Assembly (NCBI RefSeq): GCF_001421885.1
Contig: NZ_LMLH01000023.1
Location: 334,201 to 398,200 of the forward strand
From: Pseudomonas sp. Leaf48
Lineage (GTDB): Bacteria; Pseudomonadota; Gammaproteobacteria; Pseudomonadales; Pseudomonadaceae
DNA: 64,000 nt
Direction: 5' to 3'
Shown: positions 35,217-47,260 of the stretch, in pieces
Layout: each line of letters opens with the position of its first letter
How positions within the stretch are numbered: position 1 is the first letter of the stretch
Translations under genes and position numbers: made by a program
The notes under the pieces: generated by a model
The model's input: only the letters and a program-made list of their open reading frames with translations
The model's database searches: none
What the model was told of the DNA's origin: nothing

Positions 35217-37295
35217 TCAAACCGCCTCCAACTGCTCCCCACGATGAATTGCCACCATGAACCGCTCAGCCGGCAGCGGATGTCCCAGCAGGCAACCCTG
35301 CAGCGATTCGCAGCCGAGCCGGGTCAGCAAATCCTGCTGCGATCCGGTTTCCACTCCTTCGGCGGCGATGCGCAACCCCAGGGACTGGCCGAGGGCGACA
35401 ATGGCCGAGACAATGGCGGCGTCCTCACTGTCGCGCTCCAGGTCACGGACCAGGCTGCGGTCGATCTTCAGTTCGTTGACCGGCAGGCGCTTGAGGTATT
35501 TAAGGCTCGAATAACCGGAGCCAAAGTCATTGATGCACAGATCAACACCCATTTGCGACAGTTCCCGCAGCACCACCATACTTGCATCGGCATCGCTCAT
35601 GGCGGTGGTCTCAGTGATTTGCAGGGTCAGGCAATTGGGCGGCAACTGATGGGTGGCCAGCGCTTTGGCAACACTTTGAACCAGACCTGCGTGGCAAAAT
35701 TCGATAGCCGAAAGATTCACCGCAATGCGCCACCCGGTGTGTCCCAGCAGGTACCACTGGCGCATCTGCTGGCAAGCTTCATTGAGCATCCACTCGCCGA
35801 TCGAAATGATCAGGCCGGGCTTTTGCGCCAGGTCGATGAATTTGTCCGCCAGCAGCAAGCCCTGGGTCGGGTGCTCCCAGCGCAACAGTGCCTCGCCACC
35901 CACCGGGCGGCCACTGGAGGCATCGAACCTGGGCTGGTAATGCAGGCGCAATTGTTGCTGTTCCACGGCATGACTCAGGTCTTGCTGCAATTGCGGTTGG
36001 TCGCACCCAAGACTGTTCATCGAAGCGTCAAAAAAGCTGTAGCCGTTTTTACCTGCGCCTTTGGCTTGATACATCGCCGCATCGGCATTGGTCAGCAATT
36101 CGTGGGCGGTCTGGCCATTGCCCGGATAGAGCGCGATCCCGATGCTGGCGGATATCTGCAAATCATGTTCGTTGACCCGGAACGAACGAGCGATCAAACC
36201 GACCTGTCGAGCGGCGAGAATCAAGGCGTCATTCTGTCTGGCCAGTCGCACCAGTAGCACGAACTCATCGCCACCGATACGCGCCAGGGTGTCGTTGCTG
36301 CGCAGATCCTCGCGCAGGCGCAGGGCGACTTCGCGCAGCAATAGATCACCCATGTGGTGCCCGAAGGCATCATTAACCGGTTTGAAGCCATCCAGGTCGA
36401 TGAACATCAGTGCAATGCAGCCGCCCTCCTCCTGCACTCGCGCCATCGCCTGATCGATTCGCTCAGCGAGCAACATACGATTTGGCAGACCGGTCAAGGT
36501 GTCATGCGAGGCCAGTTGGGTCAGTTCACGGTTTGCCACGGTCAGCGACTGCGCAAGGCTCGCGGTACGGGCCAGTCGCGCATCGAGGATCGAAGTCAGC
36601 AAGGCAATGCTCAATACCGCCAATGTGGTGATCAGCACCAGGTTATCCAGGCCCTTGCCATTCAGGCCGGTGGCGGCCGCCCCGCAAAAGCTGCCGTCGG
36701 CAAAGCGCGCCGCGGCCATGCCGGTGTAGTGCATGCCGACGATGGCGATACCCATGATCACCGCCGCACCGGCACGGATCACACGCACGTAAGGTGCGTG
36801 CTGGCGCAGGCGAAAGGCGATCCACAGCGCCGCACCCGAGGCGCCCACCGCGATGATCAGCGATGCGCCGAACAGCGTCGGGTCGTAATCAATGCCCGGT
36901 TGCATGCGCATCGCGGCCATGCCGGTGTAATGCATGGCACAGATACCGGCCCCCATGACCAGTGCACCGAATGACAGTTGCCAGGCGGGCAGTCGCGGCT
37001 GGCTGACCAGCCATAGGGCGAAACCGCAGGAAAGAACGCCGATCAACAACGACAGCAGCGTAATGGGGATGTCGTAGCCCAGTCGGATCGGGAGCTTGAA
37101 CGCGAGCATGCCGATAAAGTGCATCGACCAAACCCCGACGCCCATGGCAATCGCGCCGCCCACCGTCCATAAGTGCGCGGCCCGGCCCTTGGCAGTGGCG
37201 ATACGCCCGGACAGATCAAGTGCGGTGTATGACGCCAGGATCGCTACACAGAGGGAAATGATAACCAGTGTGGGTGAATAGTTACCGATGAGCAT
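35217..37295 (-). CDS. MHYT-GGDEF-EAL cyclic-di-GMP enzyme (MucR-like architecture)
   Basis: A 692-aa inner-membrane protein. The N-terminal MHYT sensor has seven helices with three motif copies (SMHF at 57-60, AMHYTGMA near 120, GMHYTGMA near 187), thought to bind copper or sense a gas. The diguanylate cyclase domain has an intact GGDEF at 341-345. The phosphodiesterase domain has an intact EAL (468-470), and later ELKIDRS and EGVET. The usual DDFG of EAL enzymes is N589-DFG, which removes a metal ligand. The architecture is that of P. aeruginosa MucR. The ATG at 37295 has GAGAAG upstream; the open frame continues to a GTG at 37316. Confidence 0.92.
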   Translation of the reverse strand: MLIGNYSPTLVIISLCVAILASYTALDLSGRIATAKGRAAHLWTVGGAIAMGVGVWSMHFIGMLAFKLPIRLGYDIPITLLSLLIGVLSCGFALWLVSQPRLPAWQLSFGALVMGAGICAMHYTGMAAMRMQPGIDYDPTLFGASLIIAVGASGAALWIAFRLRQHAPYVRVIRAGAAVIMGIAIVGMHYTGMAAARFADGSFCGAAATGLNGKGLDNLVLITTLAVLSIALLTSILDARLARTASLAQSLTVANRELTQLASHDTLTGLPNRMLLAERIDQAMARVQEEGGCIALMFIDLDGFKPVNDAFGHHMGDLLLREVALRLREDLRSNDTLARIGGDEFVLLVRLARQNDALILAARQVGLIARSFRVNEHDLQISASIGIALYPGNGQTAHELLTNADAAMYQAKGAGKNGYSFFDASMNSLGCDQPQLQQDLSHAVEQQQLRLHYQPRFDASSGRPVGGEALLRWEHPTQGLLLADKFIDLAQKPGLIISIGEWMLNEACQQMRQWYLLGHTGWRIAVNLSAIEFCHAGLVQSVAKALATHQLPPNCLTLQITETTAMSDADASMVVLRELSQMGVDLCINDFGSGYSSLKYLKRLPVNELKIDRSLVRDLERDSEDAAIVSAIVALGQSLGLRIAAEGVETGSQQDLLTRLGCESLQGCLLGHPLPAERFMVAIHRGEQLEAV

Positions 37296-37581
37296 GAGTC
37301 TTCTCGCGATTGCCACCGGGAATGAATGCCATTCACCGCCTGAAAACTATCTAGGTTGTACAGATTACGCGAATGAACGTACCGACAAAACTAGCAAACT
37401 GCCATCATTTCGATAAAACGTTTGTTTTAAGGTAGAGGGTTAAGTTGGGAATGGCGCGGCCGTGTGTACGAATCGTGCATGAGGTGACTCTTGCGCAGGG
37501 GCTGCCGGGCGTTTGACTGAGGTGAAGGAACGTTGCGATACGCCCCCTCGCCACCGACCGGGCCCTCCTGGCGGAGTTTGT

Positions 37582-39063
37582 TCATTGGCTGTCGCGGTCC
37601 TCAAGCTGCCCGTCCCAGCCACCACCCAAGGCTGCAATCAACTGGACGCTGGCAATCAACCGGCTCTGCTGCAGGTCCAGCGCACTGCGTTCGTTGTTCA
37701 ACGCCGTCGCCTGGGTCACCACCACATCGAGGTATGCAATCAGACCGGCCTTGTACTGGTTGCGGGTCAGGCGCAAGGACTCACGGGCCGCATCCAGCGC
37801 CTGCTGGCGCACGACAGCCTCGTCCTGCAGTACCTTGAGCTGCACCAGGTAGTTTTCCACTTCTCGAAAACCATCGAGCACCGTCTGCCGGTACTTGGCC
37901 ACGGTTTCGTCATAGGCCGCTTCGCTGCGGTCCACTTCCGCCGAGCGCTGGCCGCCATCGAACAGGGTCATGGCCAGTTGCGGCCCGACCGACCAGAAAC
38001 GGTTCGGCACGCTGAACAGATTGTTCGAGGTGCTGCTGCTGTAGCCACCGTTCATGCTCAGGGTAAGGTCCGGGTAGTACGCAGCCTTGGCTACGCCGAT
38101 GTTGGCGTTGGCGGCAATCACCGAGCGCTCCGCCGAAGCAATGTCCGGGCGTCGTTCGAGCAATTGCGATGGCAGCGCCAGAGGCACTTGCGGCAATTGC
38201 GGGATGTCCTGGGTTTGCCCCAGCCCGAATTCGGCTGGCGGTACGCCGATCAGCACCGCAATGGCATTCTCGAACTGTGCGCGTTGCCAGATCAGGTCGA
38301 TCATGTCGGCCTCGGTGCTCTTGAGCTGGGTCTGCGCCTGGGCCACGGCATCCTTGCCGGAAACGCCGGCACGATACTGGTTTTCGGTCATTTTGAGCGA
38401 GCGCTGATAGGCCTCGACGGTGGCCTCGAGCAAGCGTTTCTGCTCATCAATCACCCGTAATTGCAGGTAGTTCTGCACCAGCTCCGATTGCTGGCTCAGA
38501 CGCATGGCCGCAAGGTCGGCAAAACTGGCCTGGGCATTGGCGGTGTCGGCTTCCAGGCCCCGGCGCAACTTACCCCAGATATCCGCTTCCCAGCTCACTC
38601 CGGCCTGTGCCGTGTAAGTATCACGGATGCCACTGGAGGAACTGCTGAGGCTGGAGCTGCTGCTGCCGGTGCCCTGGCTGGAGCGGTTCTTTCCGACAGT
38701 CAGATCCACTGTCGGGAAAAACGCGCCACGGGCGCTGCGCACCAGGGCCTGAGCCTGGCGATACTGGGCTTCGGACTGAGCCACGGTCTGGTTCGAGCTA
38801 TTGAGTCGTTCGATCAGGCCATTGAGTTGCCGATCGCCATACAGCTCCCACCACGCACCGCGAGCGAGAGCGTCACTCGGGCTGGCCTGACGCCAGCCTG
38901 GCGCAGCCTTGTACTGTGCCGGCGCGGCGGCTTGCGGACGCTGGTAGTCCGGGCCGATGGCGCAGGCACTGAGCAACGCTACACACAGCGACAAGCTCAG
39001 CAACCGCGAGCCTCGGGCGGTGATCAGCGGTGCAGCCAGGTTGAACAGCGAACGGTCAGTCAT
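37582..39063 (-). CDS. opmB: OpmB-like outer-membrane efflux lipoprotein (NodT/TolC family)
   Basis: A 493-aa outer-membrane channel of the OprM/NodT family. It has a lipoprotein signal ending LLSAC (C34), followed by CAIGPDYQRP and two TolC-type repeats, including an AEVDRSEAAYDETVAKYRQT segment and the Ala-rich helices. It exports drugs from the RND pump encoded upstream. The ATG overlaps the muxC stop by 4 nt (39060-39063). It is the last gene of muxABC-opmB. A low-complexity Ser tract is near residue 135. Confidence 0.92.
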   Translation of the reverse strand: MTDRSLFNLAAPLITARGSRLLSLSLCVALLSACAIGPDYQRPQAAAPAQYKAAPGWRQASPSDALARGAWWELYGDRQLNGLIERLNSSNQTVAQSEAQYRQAQALVRSARGAFFPTVDLTVGKNRSSQGTGSSSSSLSSSSSGIRDTYTAQAGVSWEADIWGKLRRGLEADTANAQASFADLAAMRLSQQSELVQNYLQLRVIDEQKRLLEATVEAYQRSLKMTENQYRAGVSGKDAVAQAQTQLKSTEADMIDLIWQRAQFENAIAVLIGVPPAEFGLGQTQDIPQLPQVPLALPSQLLERRPDIASAERSVIAANANIGVAKAAYYPDLTLSMNGGYSSSTSNNLFSVPNRFWSVGPQLAMTLFDGGQRSAEVDRSEAAYDETVAKYRQTVLDGFREVENYLVQLKVLQDEAVVRQQALDAARESLRLTRNQYKAGLIAYLDVVVTQATALNNERSALDLQQSRLIASVQLIAALGGGWDGQLEDRDSQ

Positions 39064-42000
39064 AGCGGAGTTTCCAGAGCAGCATCGGTACGCACACCAC
39101 GCCAGTGGTTGAAGCGATGGCGCAGTTTGTCGAGATAGAGGTAAACCACCGGGGTGGTGTAGAGAGTCAGCACCTGGCTGAAGATCAACCCGCCGATGAT
39201 GGTCAGGCCCAGGGGCTGGCGCATTTCCGCCCCTTCGGCACGGCTGAGCAACAACGGCACGGCCCCCAGAATCGCCGCCAGGGTGGTCATCAGGATAGGA
39301 CGCAGACGTTGCAGGCAGGCACTGCGAATCGACTCCAGTGGCGCCATGGCTTGCTGGCGCTCCAGTTGCAGCGCAAGGTCGATCATCAGAATGGCGTTTT
39401 TCTTTACCACGCCGATCAGCAGGAACAGCCCCAGTAACGAGATCAGGCTGAATTCGCCACCCAATACATAGATCGACAGCAACGCGCCGACCCCGGCGGA
39501 CGGCAAGGTCGACAGAATCGTCAATGGATGGATGTAGCTTTCATACAGCACACCCAGCACCAGGTACACCGCCACCAGCGCCCCGAGGATCATCCACGGC
39601 TGGCTCTTCTGGGCCGCGGCGAAGGCATCGGCAGTGCCGGCCATTTTCGCGATCACGTCCTCCGGCAAACCCAACTTGGCAATCGCCCGCTCAATGGCTG
39701 CACTGCCCTGCTCCACCGTCACCCCTTCGGCCATGTCGAAAGCAATGCTTTCCGAGGCGAACTGGCCTTCGTGGCTGACCCGATCGTCTTCCAGGCTGTT
39801 CTCATAATGGGCGATGGTCGACAGCGGAATTCGCGCACCGTCGGCGGTAATCACCTGGACCTGTTTGAGGGTGATCGGGTCCTGGGCGTACTTCGGATTG
39901 ACCTCCATCACCACCTGATACTGGTTGAGACTGTCGTAGATGGTGGAGATCTGCCTCTGGCTGTAGGCGTTGTTCAACACCGAGGTAACCATGTCCATGT
40001 CGACCCCCAGGCGCTTGGCCTGATCGCGATCGACGATCAGGGTAACCTGCTGCGCGCCCCGGCCTTCGCGAGCATCGATCGCCGTCAGCTCCGGCAAGGC
40101 CTTGAGCGCGGTGACGACTTTCGGATACCACTCGCGCAACGCCCCCAGGTCACCGCTTTGCAGGATATAGCTGTACTGCGACGAGGTCTGCTCCCGGCCA
40201 CCGCCGAACTGCAAGTCCTGGTCGGCCATCAGCATCAGTTGCGCGCCAGGGACCTTGGGCATTTCCTTGCGCAGGCGTTCGATGACTTTTTGCGCGGAAA
40301 TGCTGCGTTCCTTGATCGGCTTGAGCCGCACCAGCATGAAGGCGTTGTTGGTGCCGTTGCTTCCGCCGATGAAACCGGCGACGCTTTCCACCGCGTCATC
40401 CTTGAGTGCCGCACGGCGGAAGATTTCCATTTTCGGCTGCATCACGCTGAACGACAGACCATCATCGCCGCGCACGAAACCGATCAGTTGCCCGGTATCT
40501 TGCTGAGGCAAAAATGTTTTAGGAACAATGATATACAGCGCAATGTTAACGCCAATAGTCACGAACAAACTGAGCAAAGTCAGGCGCCGATGACGCAAGA
40601 CCCAGTCGAGGCTGGTGGCATATTTACCGACCATCCAGTCGTTGGCCCGCCGGCTCCAGCGTTGCAATCGATTCTCCTGCCCTGGCACATGCGGCTTGAG
40701 CCAGCGCGCGCAGAGCATCGGCGTCAAGGTCAGCGAGACCACCAGCGACACCACGATGGAAGCGGCCAGGGTGATGGAAAACTCACGGAACAGGCTCTCG
40801 ATGATGCCGCCCATGAACAGGATCGACAGGAACACCGCCACCAGCGAGACGTTCATCGACAGCAAGGTGAAACCCACTTCCTGCGCCCCAAGGTACGCCG
40901 CCTTCATCGGCCGCACGCCTTCGTCGATATGCCGGGAAATGTTCTCCAGCACCACGATGGCATCATCCACCACCAGCCCGGTGGCCAGGATCAGCGCCAT
41001 CAACGACAGGTTGTTCAGGGAGAAACCGTAGAGGTACATGACCGCGAACGTACCCACCAGCGACACCGGCACCGCCAGGGTCGGGATCAGCGACGCCCGG
41101 AAGTTACCGAGGAACAGGAACACCACCAGGATCACCAGGGTGACGGCAATCAGCAAGGTCATTTCCGCTTCGTGCAGCGTCGCCTTGATCACCGGTGAAC
41201 GGTCCATGGCCAGGTTCAGTTTGACGCTGGCCGGCAGCACTGCCTGCAACGCAGGTAACTGGGCCTTGATCTCGTTCACCGTCTCGATGATGTTGGCGCC
41301 GGCCTGCCGGTTGATCACCAGCAGCACCGCTGCGTCATCGTTGAAAAAACCGCTGTTGTAGCGGTCCTCCACGCCATCGCTGACTTTGGCCACATCCTTC
41401 AGGCGCAACGCCGCGCCGCCGTTGTAGTGGATGATCAGCGATTCGTAGTCTTTGGCTTTTTCCAGCTGGTCGTTGGCCTGGACCTGCCACAGGCGCTGAT
41501 CATCCTCGACCGAACCCTTGGGCCGGCGCACGTTGGCATTGGCGATGGTGTTGCGTACATCATCCAGAGCCACGCCGTACTGATTGAGCGCCTGGGGTTC
41601 GAGCTCGATGCGCACCGCGGGCAAGGAGCTGCCGCCGATCTGCACTTCACCGACGCCCTGCACCTGGGACAGGCTCTGGGACAGGATGGTCGAGGCAAGG
41701 TCATAGAGCTGGCCCTTTTCCAGCACATCCGAGGTCAGCGACAGCACCATGATCGGCGCCTGGGACGGGTTGACCTTCTTGTAGGTCGGCATGCTGCGCA
41801 TCCCGCTGGGCAGCAGCGTGCGCGAGGCGTTGATGGCCGCCTGGACTTCCCGCGCCGCGCCGTTGATATCACGGTCGAGGTCAAATTGCAGGATCACCCG
41901 GGTCGAGCCCTGGCTGGAGCGGCTGCTCATGGTGTTGACCCCGGCGATGGTGCCGAAGGAGCGTTCAAGCGGAGTGGCCACGGTGGAAGCCATGACCTCG

Positions 42001-42167
42001 GGGCTAGCGCCAGGCAGGCTGGCCTGGACCACGATCACCGGGAAGTCGATTTGCGGCAGCGGCGACACGGGTAACAGGCCGAAGCTGACGCCGCCCAGCA
42101 ACATGATCGCCAGGCTCAGCAGCATGGTGGCGACCGGGCGCTTGATGAAGGGGCCGGAGAGGTTCAT
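39060..42167 (-). CDS. muxC: MuxC, RND efflux pump subunit (MdtC-like)
   Basis: A 1035-aa RND transporter with 12 membrane helices and two large periplasmic loops. The proton-relay pair in the fourth helix is present ([18 protein letters not shown]), and the N-terminus [20 protein letters not shown] is typical of the MdtBC group. In E. coli MdtB and MdtC form a mixed trimer, and MuxB/MuxC of P. aeruginosa are expected to act the same way. It overlaps both muxB and opmB by 4 nt. Confidence 0.94.
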   Translation of the reverse strand: MNLSGPFIKRPVATMLLSLAIMLLGGVSFGLLPVSPLPQIDFPVIVVQASLPGASPEVMASTVATPLERSFGTIAGVNTMSSRSSQGSTRVILQFDLDRDINGAAREVQAAINASRTLLPSGMRSMPTYKKVNPSQAPIMVLSLTSDVLEKGQLYDLASTILSQSLSQVQGVGEVQIGGSSLPAVRIELEPQALNQYGVALDDVRNTIANANVRRPKGSVEDDQRLWQVQANDQLEKAKDYESLIIHYNGGAALRLKDVAKVSDGVEDRYNSGFFNDDAAVLLVINRQAGANIIETVNEIKAQLPALQAVLPASVKLNLAMDRSPVIKATLHEAEMTLLIAVTLVILVVFLFLGNFRASLIPTLAVPVSLVGTFAVMYLYGFSLNNLSLMALILATGLVVDDAIVVLENISRHIDEGVRPMKAAYLGAQEVGFTLLSMNVSLVAVFLSILFMGGIIESLFREFSITLAASIVVSLVVSLTLTPMLCARWLKPHVPGQENRLQRWSRRANDWMVGKYATSLDWVLRHRRLTLLSLFVTIGVNIALYIIVPKTFLPQQDTGQLIGFVRGDDGLSFSVMQPKMEIFRRAALKDDAVESVAGFIGGSNGTNNAFMLVRLKPIKERSISAQKVIERLRKEMPKVPGAQLMLMADQDLQFGGGREQTSSQYSYILQSGDLGALREWYPKVVTALKALPELTAIDAREGRGAQQVTLIVDRDQAKRLGVDMDMVTSVLNNAYSQRQISTIYDSLNQYQVVMEVNPKYAQDPITLKQVQVITADGARIPLSTIAHYENSLEDDRVSHEGQFASESIAFDMAEGVTVEQGSAAIERAIAKLGLPEDVIAKMAGTADAFAAAQKSQPWMILGALVAVYLVLGVLYESYIHPLTILSTLPSAGVGALLSIYVLGGEFSLISLLGLFLLIGVVKKNAILMIDLALQLERQQAMAPLESIRSACLQRLRPILMTTLAAILGAVPLLLSRAEGAEMRQPLGLTIIGGLIFSQVLTLYTTPVVYLYLDKLRHRFNHWRGVRTDAALETPL

Positions 42168-45100
42168 GGCTGTTCTACCGCTTCCATTGACTCAGGCTTG
42201 CGGCCCCAGCGCCGCCCCAGGCGGTCGAAGTACAGGTAGATCACCGGCGTGGTGAACAGGGTCAAGACCTGGCTCAGCAACAACCCACCGACCATCACCA
42301 GCCCCAACGGCTGGCGCAACTCGGCACCGGAACCGGTGGCCAGCATCAGCGGCACCGCACCGAACAACGCCGCCAGGGTGGTCATCAGGATCGGCCGGAA
42401 GCGCAGCAATGCAGCCTGATAGATCGCCGTCTGCGGGTCCATCCCCTGATTGCGCTCGGCGTCGAGGGCGAAGTCGATCATCATGATCGCGTTCTTCTTG
42501 ACGATGCCGATCAGGAGGATGATGCCGATGATCGCGATCATGCCCAGGTCATTGCCACTGAGAATCAGCGCCAGCAAAGCGCCGACCGCGGCCGACGGCA
42601 GGGTCGAGAGAATGGTGATCGGATGGATGTAGCTCTCGTACAGCACGCCCAGCACGATGTACATGGTCACCACCGCCGCCAGAATCAGCAGCAAGGTACT
42701 CGAGAGCGACGCCTGGAAAGCCTCGGCCGCGCCCTGGAACTGGGTCTGTACGCCAAGCGGCATGCCGATGTCCTGCTGCACCTGCTCGATGACCTCTACT
42801 GCATGCCCCAGCGCCACGCCGGGCGCCAGGTTGAAGGACATCATCACCGCTGGAAACTGGCCGATGTGGGTGATCGCCAGTTGCGCCTGGCGCTCCTCAA
42901 TGTGCGCCAGGCTGGACAAGCGCACCTGGCCGCCATCGGTGGTCTTGACGTGAATCTGATCCAGCGCCTGCGGCCCCAGCTTCTCTCCGGACTGCGATTG
43001 CAGGACCACGCGGTACTGGCTGGCCTGGGTGTAGATCGTGGAAATCTGCCGCTGGCCGAAAGCGTCGTACAGGGCATCGGTGATGTTCGACACCGATACA
43101 CCGACCCGCGAGGCGGCGTCGCGGTCGATCACCAGATAGACCTGCAGGCCTTTGTCCTGCAGGTCGCTGGCAACGTCGGTCAGCTCCGGCCGGTCTTTGA
43201 GGGCGTCTACCAGGCGCCCGCTCCACAGGCTCAACAGCTGCGAGTCTGGTGACGACATGCTGAACTGGTACTGCGTACGGCTGACCCGGTCTTCAATGGT
43301 CAGGTCCTGTACCGGTTGCATGAACAGGCGGATGCCGACCAGCTTGTCGACCTCCGGCTGCAGGCGCGCGATGATTTCAGTCGCGCTCAGGTCCCGATCA
43401 CCGTGAGACTTGAGGTTGATCAGCATGCGACCGCTGTTGAGCGTCGAGTTATCGCCGTCCACGCCAATGTAGGACGACAGGCTTTCGACCGCCGGATCAG
43501 CCAGGATCACCTTGGCCAGTTGCTGCTGGCGCTCGCTCATGGCCGCGAAGGAAATCGATTGGGGGGCCTCGGAAATCCCCTGGATCACCCCGGTGTCCTG
43601 CACCGGAAAGAAGCCTTTAGGCACAATCAGGTACAGAAACACCGTCAGCGCCAGGGTGCCGATGGCCACCATCAGGGTCAGCGGTTGATGCTTGAGCACC
43701 CACTGCAACTTGCGCCCGTACGCGGCAATCATCCAGTCGATGGCGGCACCGCTGGCGCGATAGAAACGGCCCTGCTCTTCTTCCTTGGGCTCACGCTTGA
43801 GCAGCCGGGCGCACATCATCGGCGTCAGGGTCAGGGAGACCACCAGGGAAATCAGGATCGCCACTGCCAGGGTGATGGCGAACTCGCGGAACAACCGCCC
43901 TACCACGTCCGCCATGAACAGCAGCGGGATCAGCACGGCGATCAGTGACAGGGTCAGGGAAATCAGAGTGAAGCCGATCTGTTTGGCGCCCTTGAGTGCC
44001 GCATTCAACGGGCTGTCACCTTCTTCGATGAAGCGGGAAATGTTCTCCAGCATGACGATCGCATCATCCACCACGAAGCCGGTGGCGATGGTCAGGGCCA
44101 TCAGGGTCAGGTTGTTCACCGAGAACCCGGCCAGGTACATCACGCCGAAGGTACCGATCAGCGACAGTGGCACGGCCACCGAAGGAATGATTGTGGCGCT
44201 GGCCCGGCGCAGGAACAGGAACGTCACCATGACCACCAGCGCGATGGCGATCAGCAGTTCGTGCTGCACGTCCTTGACCGAAGCGCGGATGGTCTGGGTG
44301 CGGTCGGTCAACACAACGACGTCGAGACCGGCCGGCAGGTTGTCGGTGATGCTCGGCAGCAGGGCCTTGATCCGGTCCACCACCTCTATGACGTTGGCGC
44401 CGGGCTGACGCTGGATGTTCAACAGTACGGCCTGGTTTTCGTTGGCCCACGCGGCCAGACGCTCGTTCTCCGCCCCGTCGACGATTTGCGCCACATCCTT
44501 GAGCCGCAACGGCGCACCGTTGGCATAGGCCAGGATCAGATTGGCGTAGTCCTTGGGCGAGGTCAGTTGATCGTTGGCATCGAGCATCGAGACCCGGGTC
44601 GGGCCGTCGAAATTGCCTTTGGGCTGGTTGACGTTGGAGGCGCCGATCAGGGTGCGCACGTCCGACAGGTTCAGGCCGTTGGCCGCCAGGGCTTCGGGGT
44701 TGACCTTGATGCGCACGGCCTGACGCTGGCCGCCGGCAATGCTGACCATGCCGACGCCGCTGATCTGGGCGATTTTCTGCGCCATGCGGGTGTCGACCAG
44801 ATCATTGAGCTTGGGCAGCAGCATGGTCTTGGAGGTTATCGCCAGGGTCAGCACCGGGGTGTCTGCCGGGTTGACCTTGTTGTACACCGGCGGTGCCGGC
44901 AGATCCTTGGGCAGCAGGTTGGTCGCTGCGTTGATCGCGGCCTGCACTTGCTGTTCGGCGACATCCATGTTGATGTCGAGGCTGAACCGCAACGTCAGCA
45001 CCGACGCCCCGCCGGAGCTGGTGGAGGCCATTTGGGTCAGACCAGGCATTTGCCCGAACTGCCGCTCGAGCGGAGCCGTCACGGCGCTGGTCATGACATC

Positions 45101-45268
45101 CGGGCTGGCGCCGGGATAAAGGGTCATGACGCGAATGGTCGGGTAATCGACCTGAGGCAAGGCCGATACCGGCAGCAGGCGATAGGCGATCACACCGGCC
45201 AGGATAATGGCCAGCATGCTCAGGGTAGTGGCTACCGGGCGAAGGATGAACAGCCGCGAGAGATTCAT
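42164..45268 (-). CDS. muxB: MuxB, RND efflux pump subunit (MdtB-like)
   Basis: A 1034-aa RND transporter, paralogous to the following gene. It has the fourth-helix acidic pair in [18 protein letters not shown], a C-terminal [20 protein letters not shown] segment, and the two periplasmic loops that form the drug pocket. It pairs with MuxC. In P. aeruginosa MuxABC-OpmB contributes to resistance to aztreonam, macrolides, novobiocin and tetracycline; the spectrum in this strain is not predictable from sequence. Both ends overlap the neighbours by 4 nt. Confidence 0.94.
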   Translation of the reverse strand: MNLSRLFILRPVATTLSMLAIILAGVIAYRLLPVSALPQVDYPTIRVMTLYPGASPDVMTSAVTAPLERQFGQMPGLTQMASTSSGGASVLTLRFSLDINMDVAEQQVQAAINAATNLLPKDLPAPPVYNKVNPADTPVLTLAITSKTMLLPKLNDLVDTRMAQKIAQISGVGMVSIAGGQRQAVRIKVNPEALAANGLNLSDVRTLIGASNVNQPKGNFDGPTRVSMLDANDQLTSPKDYANLILAYANGAPLRLKDVAQIVDGAENERLAAWANENQAVLLNIQRQPGANVIEVVDRIKALLPSITDNLPAGLDVVVLTDRTQTIRASVKDVQHELLIAIALVVMVTFLFLRRASATIIPSVAVPLSLIGTFGVMYLAGFSVNNLTLMALTIATGFVVDDAIVMLENISRFIEEGDSPLNAALKGAKQIGFTLISLTLSLIAVLIPLLFMADVVGRLFREFAITLAVAILISLVVSLTLTPMMCARLLKREPKEEEQGRFYRASGAAIDWMIAAYGRKLQWVLKHQPLTLMVAIGTLALTVFLYLIVPKGFFPVQDTGVIQGISEAPQSISFAAMSERQQQLAKVILADPAVESLSSYIGVDGDNSTLNSGRMLINLKSHGDRDLSATEIIARLQPEVDKLVGIRLFMQPVQDLTIEDRVSRTQYQFSMSSPDSQLLSLWSGRLVDALKDRPELTDVASDLQDKGLQVYLVIDRDAASRVGVSVSNITDALYDAFGQRQISTIYTQASQYRVVLQSQSGEKLGPQALDQIHVKTTDGGQVRLSSLAHIEERQAQLAITHIGQFPAVMMSFNLAPGVALGHAVEVIEQVQQDIGMPLGVQTQFQGAAEAFQASLSSTLLLILAAVVTMYIVLGVLYESYIHPITILSTLPSAAVGALLALILSGNDLGMIAIIGIILLIGIVKKNAIMMIDFALDAERNQGMDPQTAIYQAALLRFRPILMTTLAALFGAVPLMLATGSGAELRQPLGLVMVGGLLLSQVLTLFTTPVIYLYFDRLGRRWGRKPESMEAVEQP

Positions 45269-46581
45269 GCGCCGCCCTTTTTCGCCCTGTCGCGGGCCGC
45301 CGGCTCAAGCGCGTCGACCGCCGATTTGCCTTGCAGATTCCCGGTTGGCGTAGAGGGCACGTCCTGGCTGTCGTTGACCACTTCAACTTCGCTGCCGTCT
45401 TTAAGGCGGTCCGTGCCTTCGAGAACGACCCGGTCGCCAGGCTGCAGGCCTTCGGTAACCACAGTGTTTTCACCGTCGCTGGCGCCGACCTTCAGTTGGC
45501 GGATCTTGACCTTCTTGTCACCATCCAGGGCATAGACGAAGGTGCCATTGGTGCCGAACTGAATGGCAGCGGAGGGCGCGAGTACGACATCCTTGAGGGT
45601 GTCAGCCAGCAGGCGAACGTTGACGAACTGATTGGGAAACAACGACTGGTCGCGGTTCTCGTAACGGGCCTTGAATTTAAGGGTGCCGGTGGTGACATCG
45701 ATCTGGTTGTCCAGACTTTGCAACACACCGGTGGCCTGCAGCCTTGTATCGCCACGATCCCAGGCCTCGGCGGGCAGCTTGGCGCCGCTGCGATAGCGAG
45801 CGAGCACTGTTTCGAGGCTGTTTTCCGGCAGGGTGAAGGCGACGCTGATCGGTTGGGTCTGGGTGATGATCGCCAGTGCCGTGGTGTCATTGGCCGCCAC
45901 CAGGTTGCCGACGTCCAGCTGCCGCAGGCCGACACGCCCGGCAATCGGCGCGCGGATCCTGGTGAATTCCAGATTGAGCCGGGCGTCGTTGACCGCCGCC
46001 TGATTGGTCTTGACCGTGCCCTGGAACTGACCGACCAGCGCTTCGGCGGTGTCCAGGGTCTGCTTGGCAATGCTGTCTTCGCGGTACAGGCCGCGATAGC
46101 GATCAACGTCGACCTGGGCGTTTTTCAGTTGCGCCTGATTCTGCAGCAAGGTGCCTTCAGCCTGGAGCAAGGCATTCTGGTACGGACGCGGGTCGATCTC
46201 GGCCAGCAGGTCACCCGCTTTGACCATCTGCCCTTCTTCAAAGTGGATCTTCATCAATTCGCCACCGACGCGGCTGCGCACATTGATGGTGTTGAGCGCC
46301 GTGACCGTGCCCAGCGCCTTGTAATACAGGGGGAAGTCACCCTTGACCGCTGGCGCCACACGCACCGGCACCGGCCCTGAAGCGCCGCCGAACCCCGGAC
46401 GCATCCCTCCCGACTTGCCGGTGTGCCCGGCGACGGCTTTTTGCCCGCTGCTTTCTTTTTGGGCCTCGCCGGTGGGCCAGAACTTCCAGCACAGGGCTGC
46501 GATGACCAACAGGACCAGCAGGCCAAACAGCCAGCGACGGGGACTACGGGAAGCGGAGGATTGCATTGAGTGATCAACCAT
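45265..46581 (-). CDS. muxA: MuxA, periplasmic adaptor (membrane-fusion) protein
   Basis: A 438-aa RND adaptor with one N-terminal membrane anchor ([15 protein letters not shown]) and a Gly/Ser-rich stretch. The lipoyl halves follow ([37 protein letters not shown]), around an alpha-helical hairpin, then the beta-barrel and membrane-proximal domains. It is the first gene of the operon. The start is uncertain: ATGs at 46581 and 46566 both lack a strong ribosome-binding site. It links MuxBC to OpmB in the periplasm. Confidence 0.92.
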   Translation of the reverse strand: MVDHSMQSSASRSPRRWLFGLLVLLVIAALCWKFWPTGEAQKESSGQKAVAGHTGKSGGMRPGFGGASGPVPVRVAPAVKGDFPLYYKALGTVTALNTINVRSRVGGELMKIHFEEGQMVKAGDLLAEIDPRPYQNALLQAEGTLLQNQAQLKNAQVDVDRYRGLYREDSIAKQTLDTAEALVGQFQGTVKTNQAAVNDARLNLEFTRIRAPIAGRVGLRQLDVGNLVAANDTTALAIITQTQPISVAFTLPENSLETVLARYRSGAKLPAEAWDRGDTRLQATGVLQSLDNQIDVTTGTLKFKARYENRDQSLFPNQFVNVRLLADTLKDVVLAPSAAIQFGTNGTFVYALDGDKKVKIRQLKVGASDGENTVVTEGLQPGDRVVLEGTDRLKDGSEVEVVNDSQDVPSTPTGNLQGKSAVDALEPAARDRAKKGGA

Positions 46582-46714
46582 TGGGCGCGTGGGCTTCTTT
46601 TACATGAGGCTGAACGATAAGCACTGGCGAGTCTTAAGCAAAGCGCCTTTACCGGCAATTTACCTTCAGCTTACGTAGCAGGAGTTTTATCTAAGACACT
46701 GAAGCACAAATGAA

Positions 46715-46740
46715 AACGGCCTGGACAGGGCCAGGCCGTT
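46715..46740 (-). terminator. Intrinsic terminator of tpx
   Basis: A perfect 10-bp stem (AACGGCCTGG / CCAGGCCGTT) with a 6-nt loop, followed on the minus strand by TTTTCATTT. It lies 20 bp after the tpx stop. Confidence 0.8.
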
Positions 46741-46759
46741 AACAATTCTAAAGAATAAC

Positions 46760-47260
46760 TTACTTCAGAACGGCCAGTGCCGCTTCGTAGTTCGGTTCCT
46801 GACCGATTTCGCTGACCAGTTCGCTGTGCAGCACGTTGTCGTTTTCGTCCAGAACCACGACAGCACGGGCGGTCAGGCCTTTGAGCGGACCATCAGCAAT
46901 GGCTACGCCGTAGTTTTCGATGAACTCGGCACCGCGCAGGGTCGACAGGTTCTGCACGTTTTCCAGGCCTTCGGCACCACAGAAACGGGCCTGGGCGAAT
47001 GGCAGGTCGGCAGAGATGCACAGCACGACGGTATTGGCCACGTCACCAGCCTGGGCGTTGAACTTGCGAACCGAGGTGGCGCAGGTCGGAGTGTCAACGC
47101 TTGGGAAGATGTTCAGTACTTTGCGCTTGCCGGCAAAGTCCTGCAGGGTGACGTCGGACAGATTGCCGGCAACCAGGGAAAAGGCTGGCGCCTTGGAGCC
47201 GGCTTGTGGCAGTTGGCCGTTGACTTGAACCGGATTGCCTTTAAGGGTGACTTGAGCCAT
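46760..47260 (-). CDS. tpx: Tpx, thiol peroxidase (atypical 2-Cys peroxiredoxin)
   Basis: A 166-aa peroxiredoxin that reduces hydrogen peroxide and alkyl hydroperoxides with thioredoxin. The peroxidatic C60 is in [13 protein letters not shown] and the resolving C94 in ARFCGAEGL, the spacing found in E. coli Tpx. The open frame extends 82 codons further upstream, but AAGGA precedes the ATG at 47260 and family proteins begin there. It is a single-gene unit with its own terminator. Confidence 0.96.
   Translation of the reverse strand: MAQVTLKGNPVQVNGQLPQAGSKAPAFSLVAGNLSDVTLQDFAGKRKVLNIFPSVDTPTCATSVRKFNAQAGDVANTVVLCISADLPFAQARFCGAEGLENVQNLSTLRGAEFIENYGVAIADGPLKGLTARAVVVLDENDNVLHSELVSEIGQEPNYEAALAVLK

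Noticed and set aside
39528..41198. 556-codon open frame antisense to muxC, with similar frames opposite pssA, malQ, treS and glgE
   Set aside because: All are shadows of well-recognised genes on the other strand.
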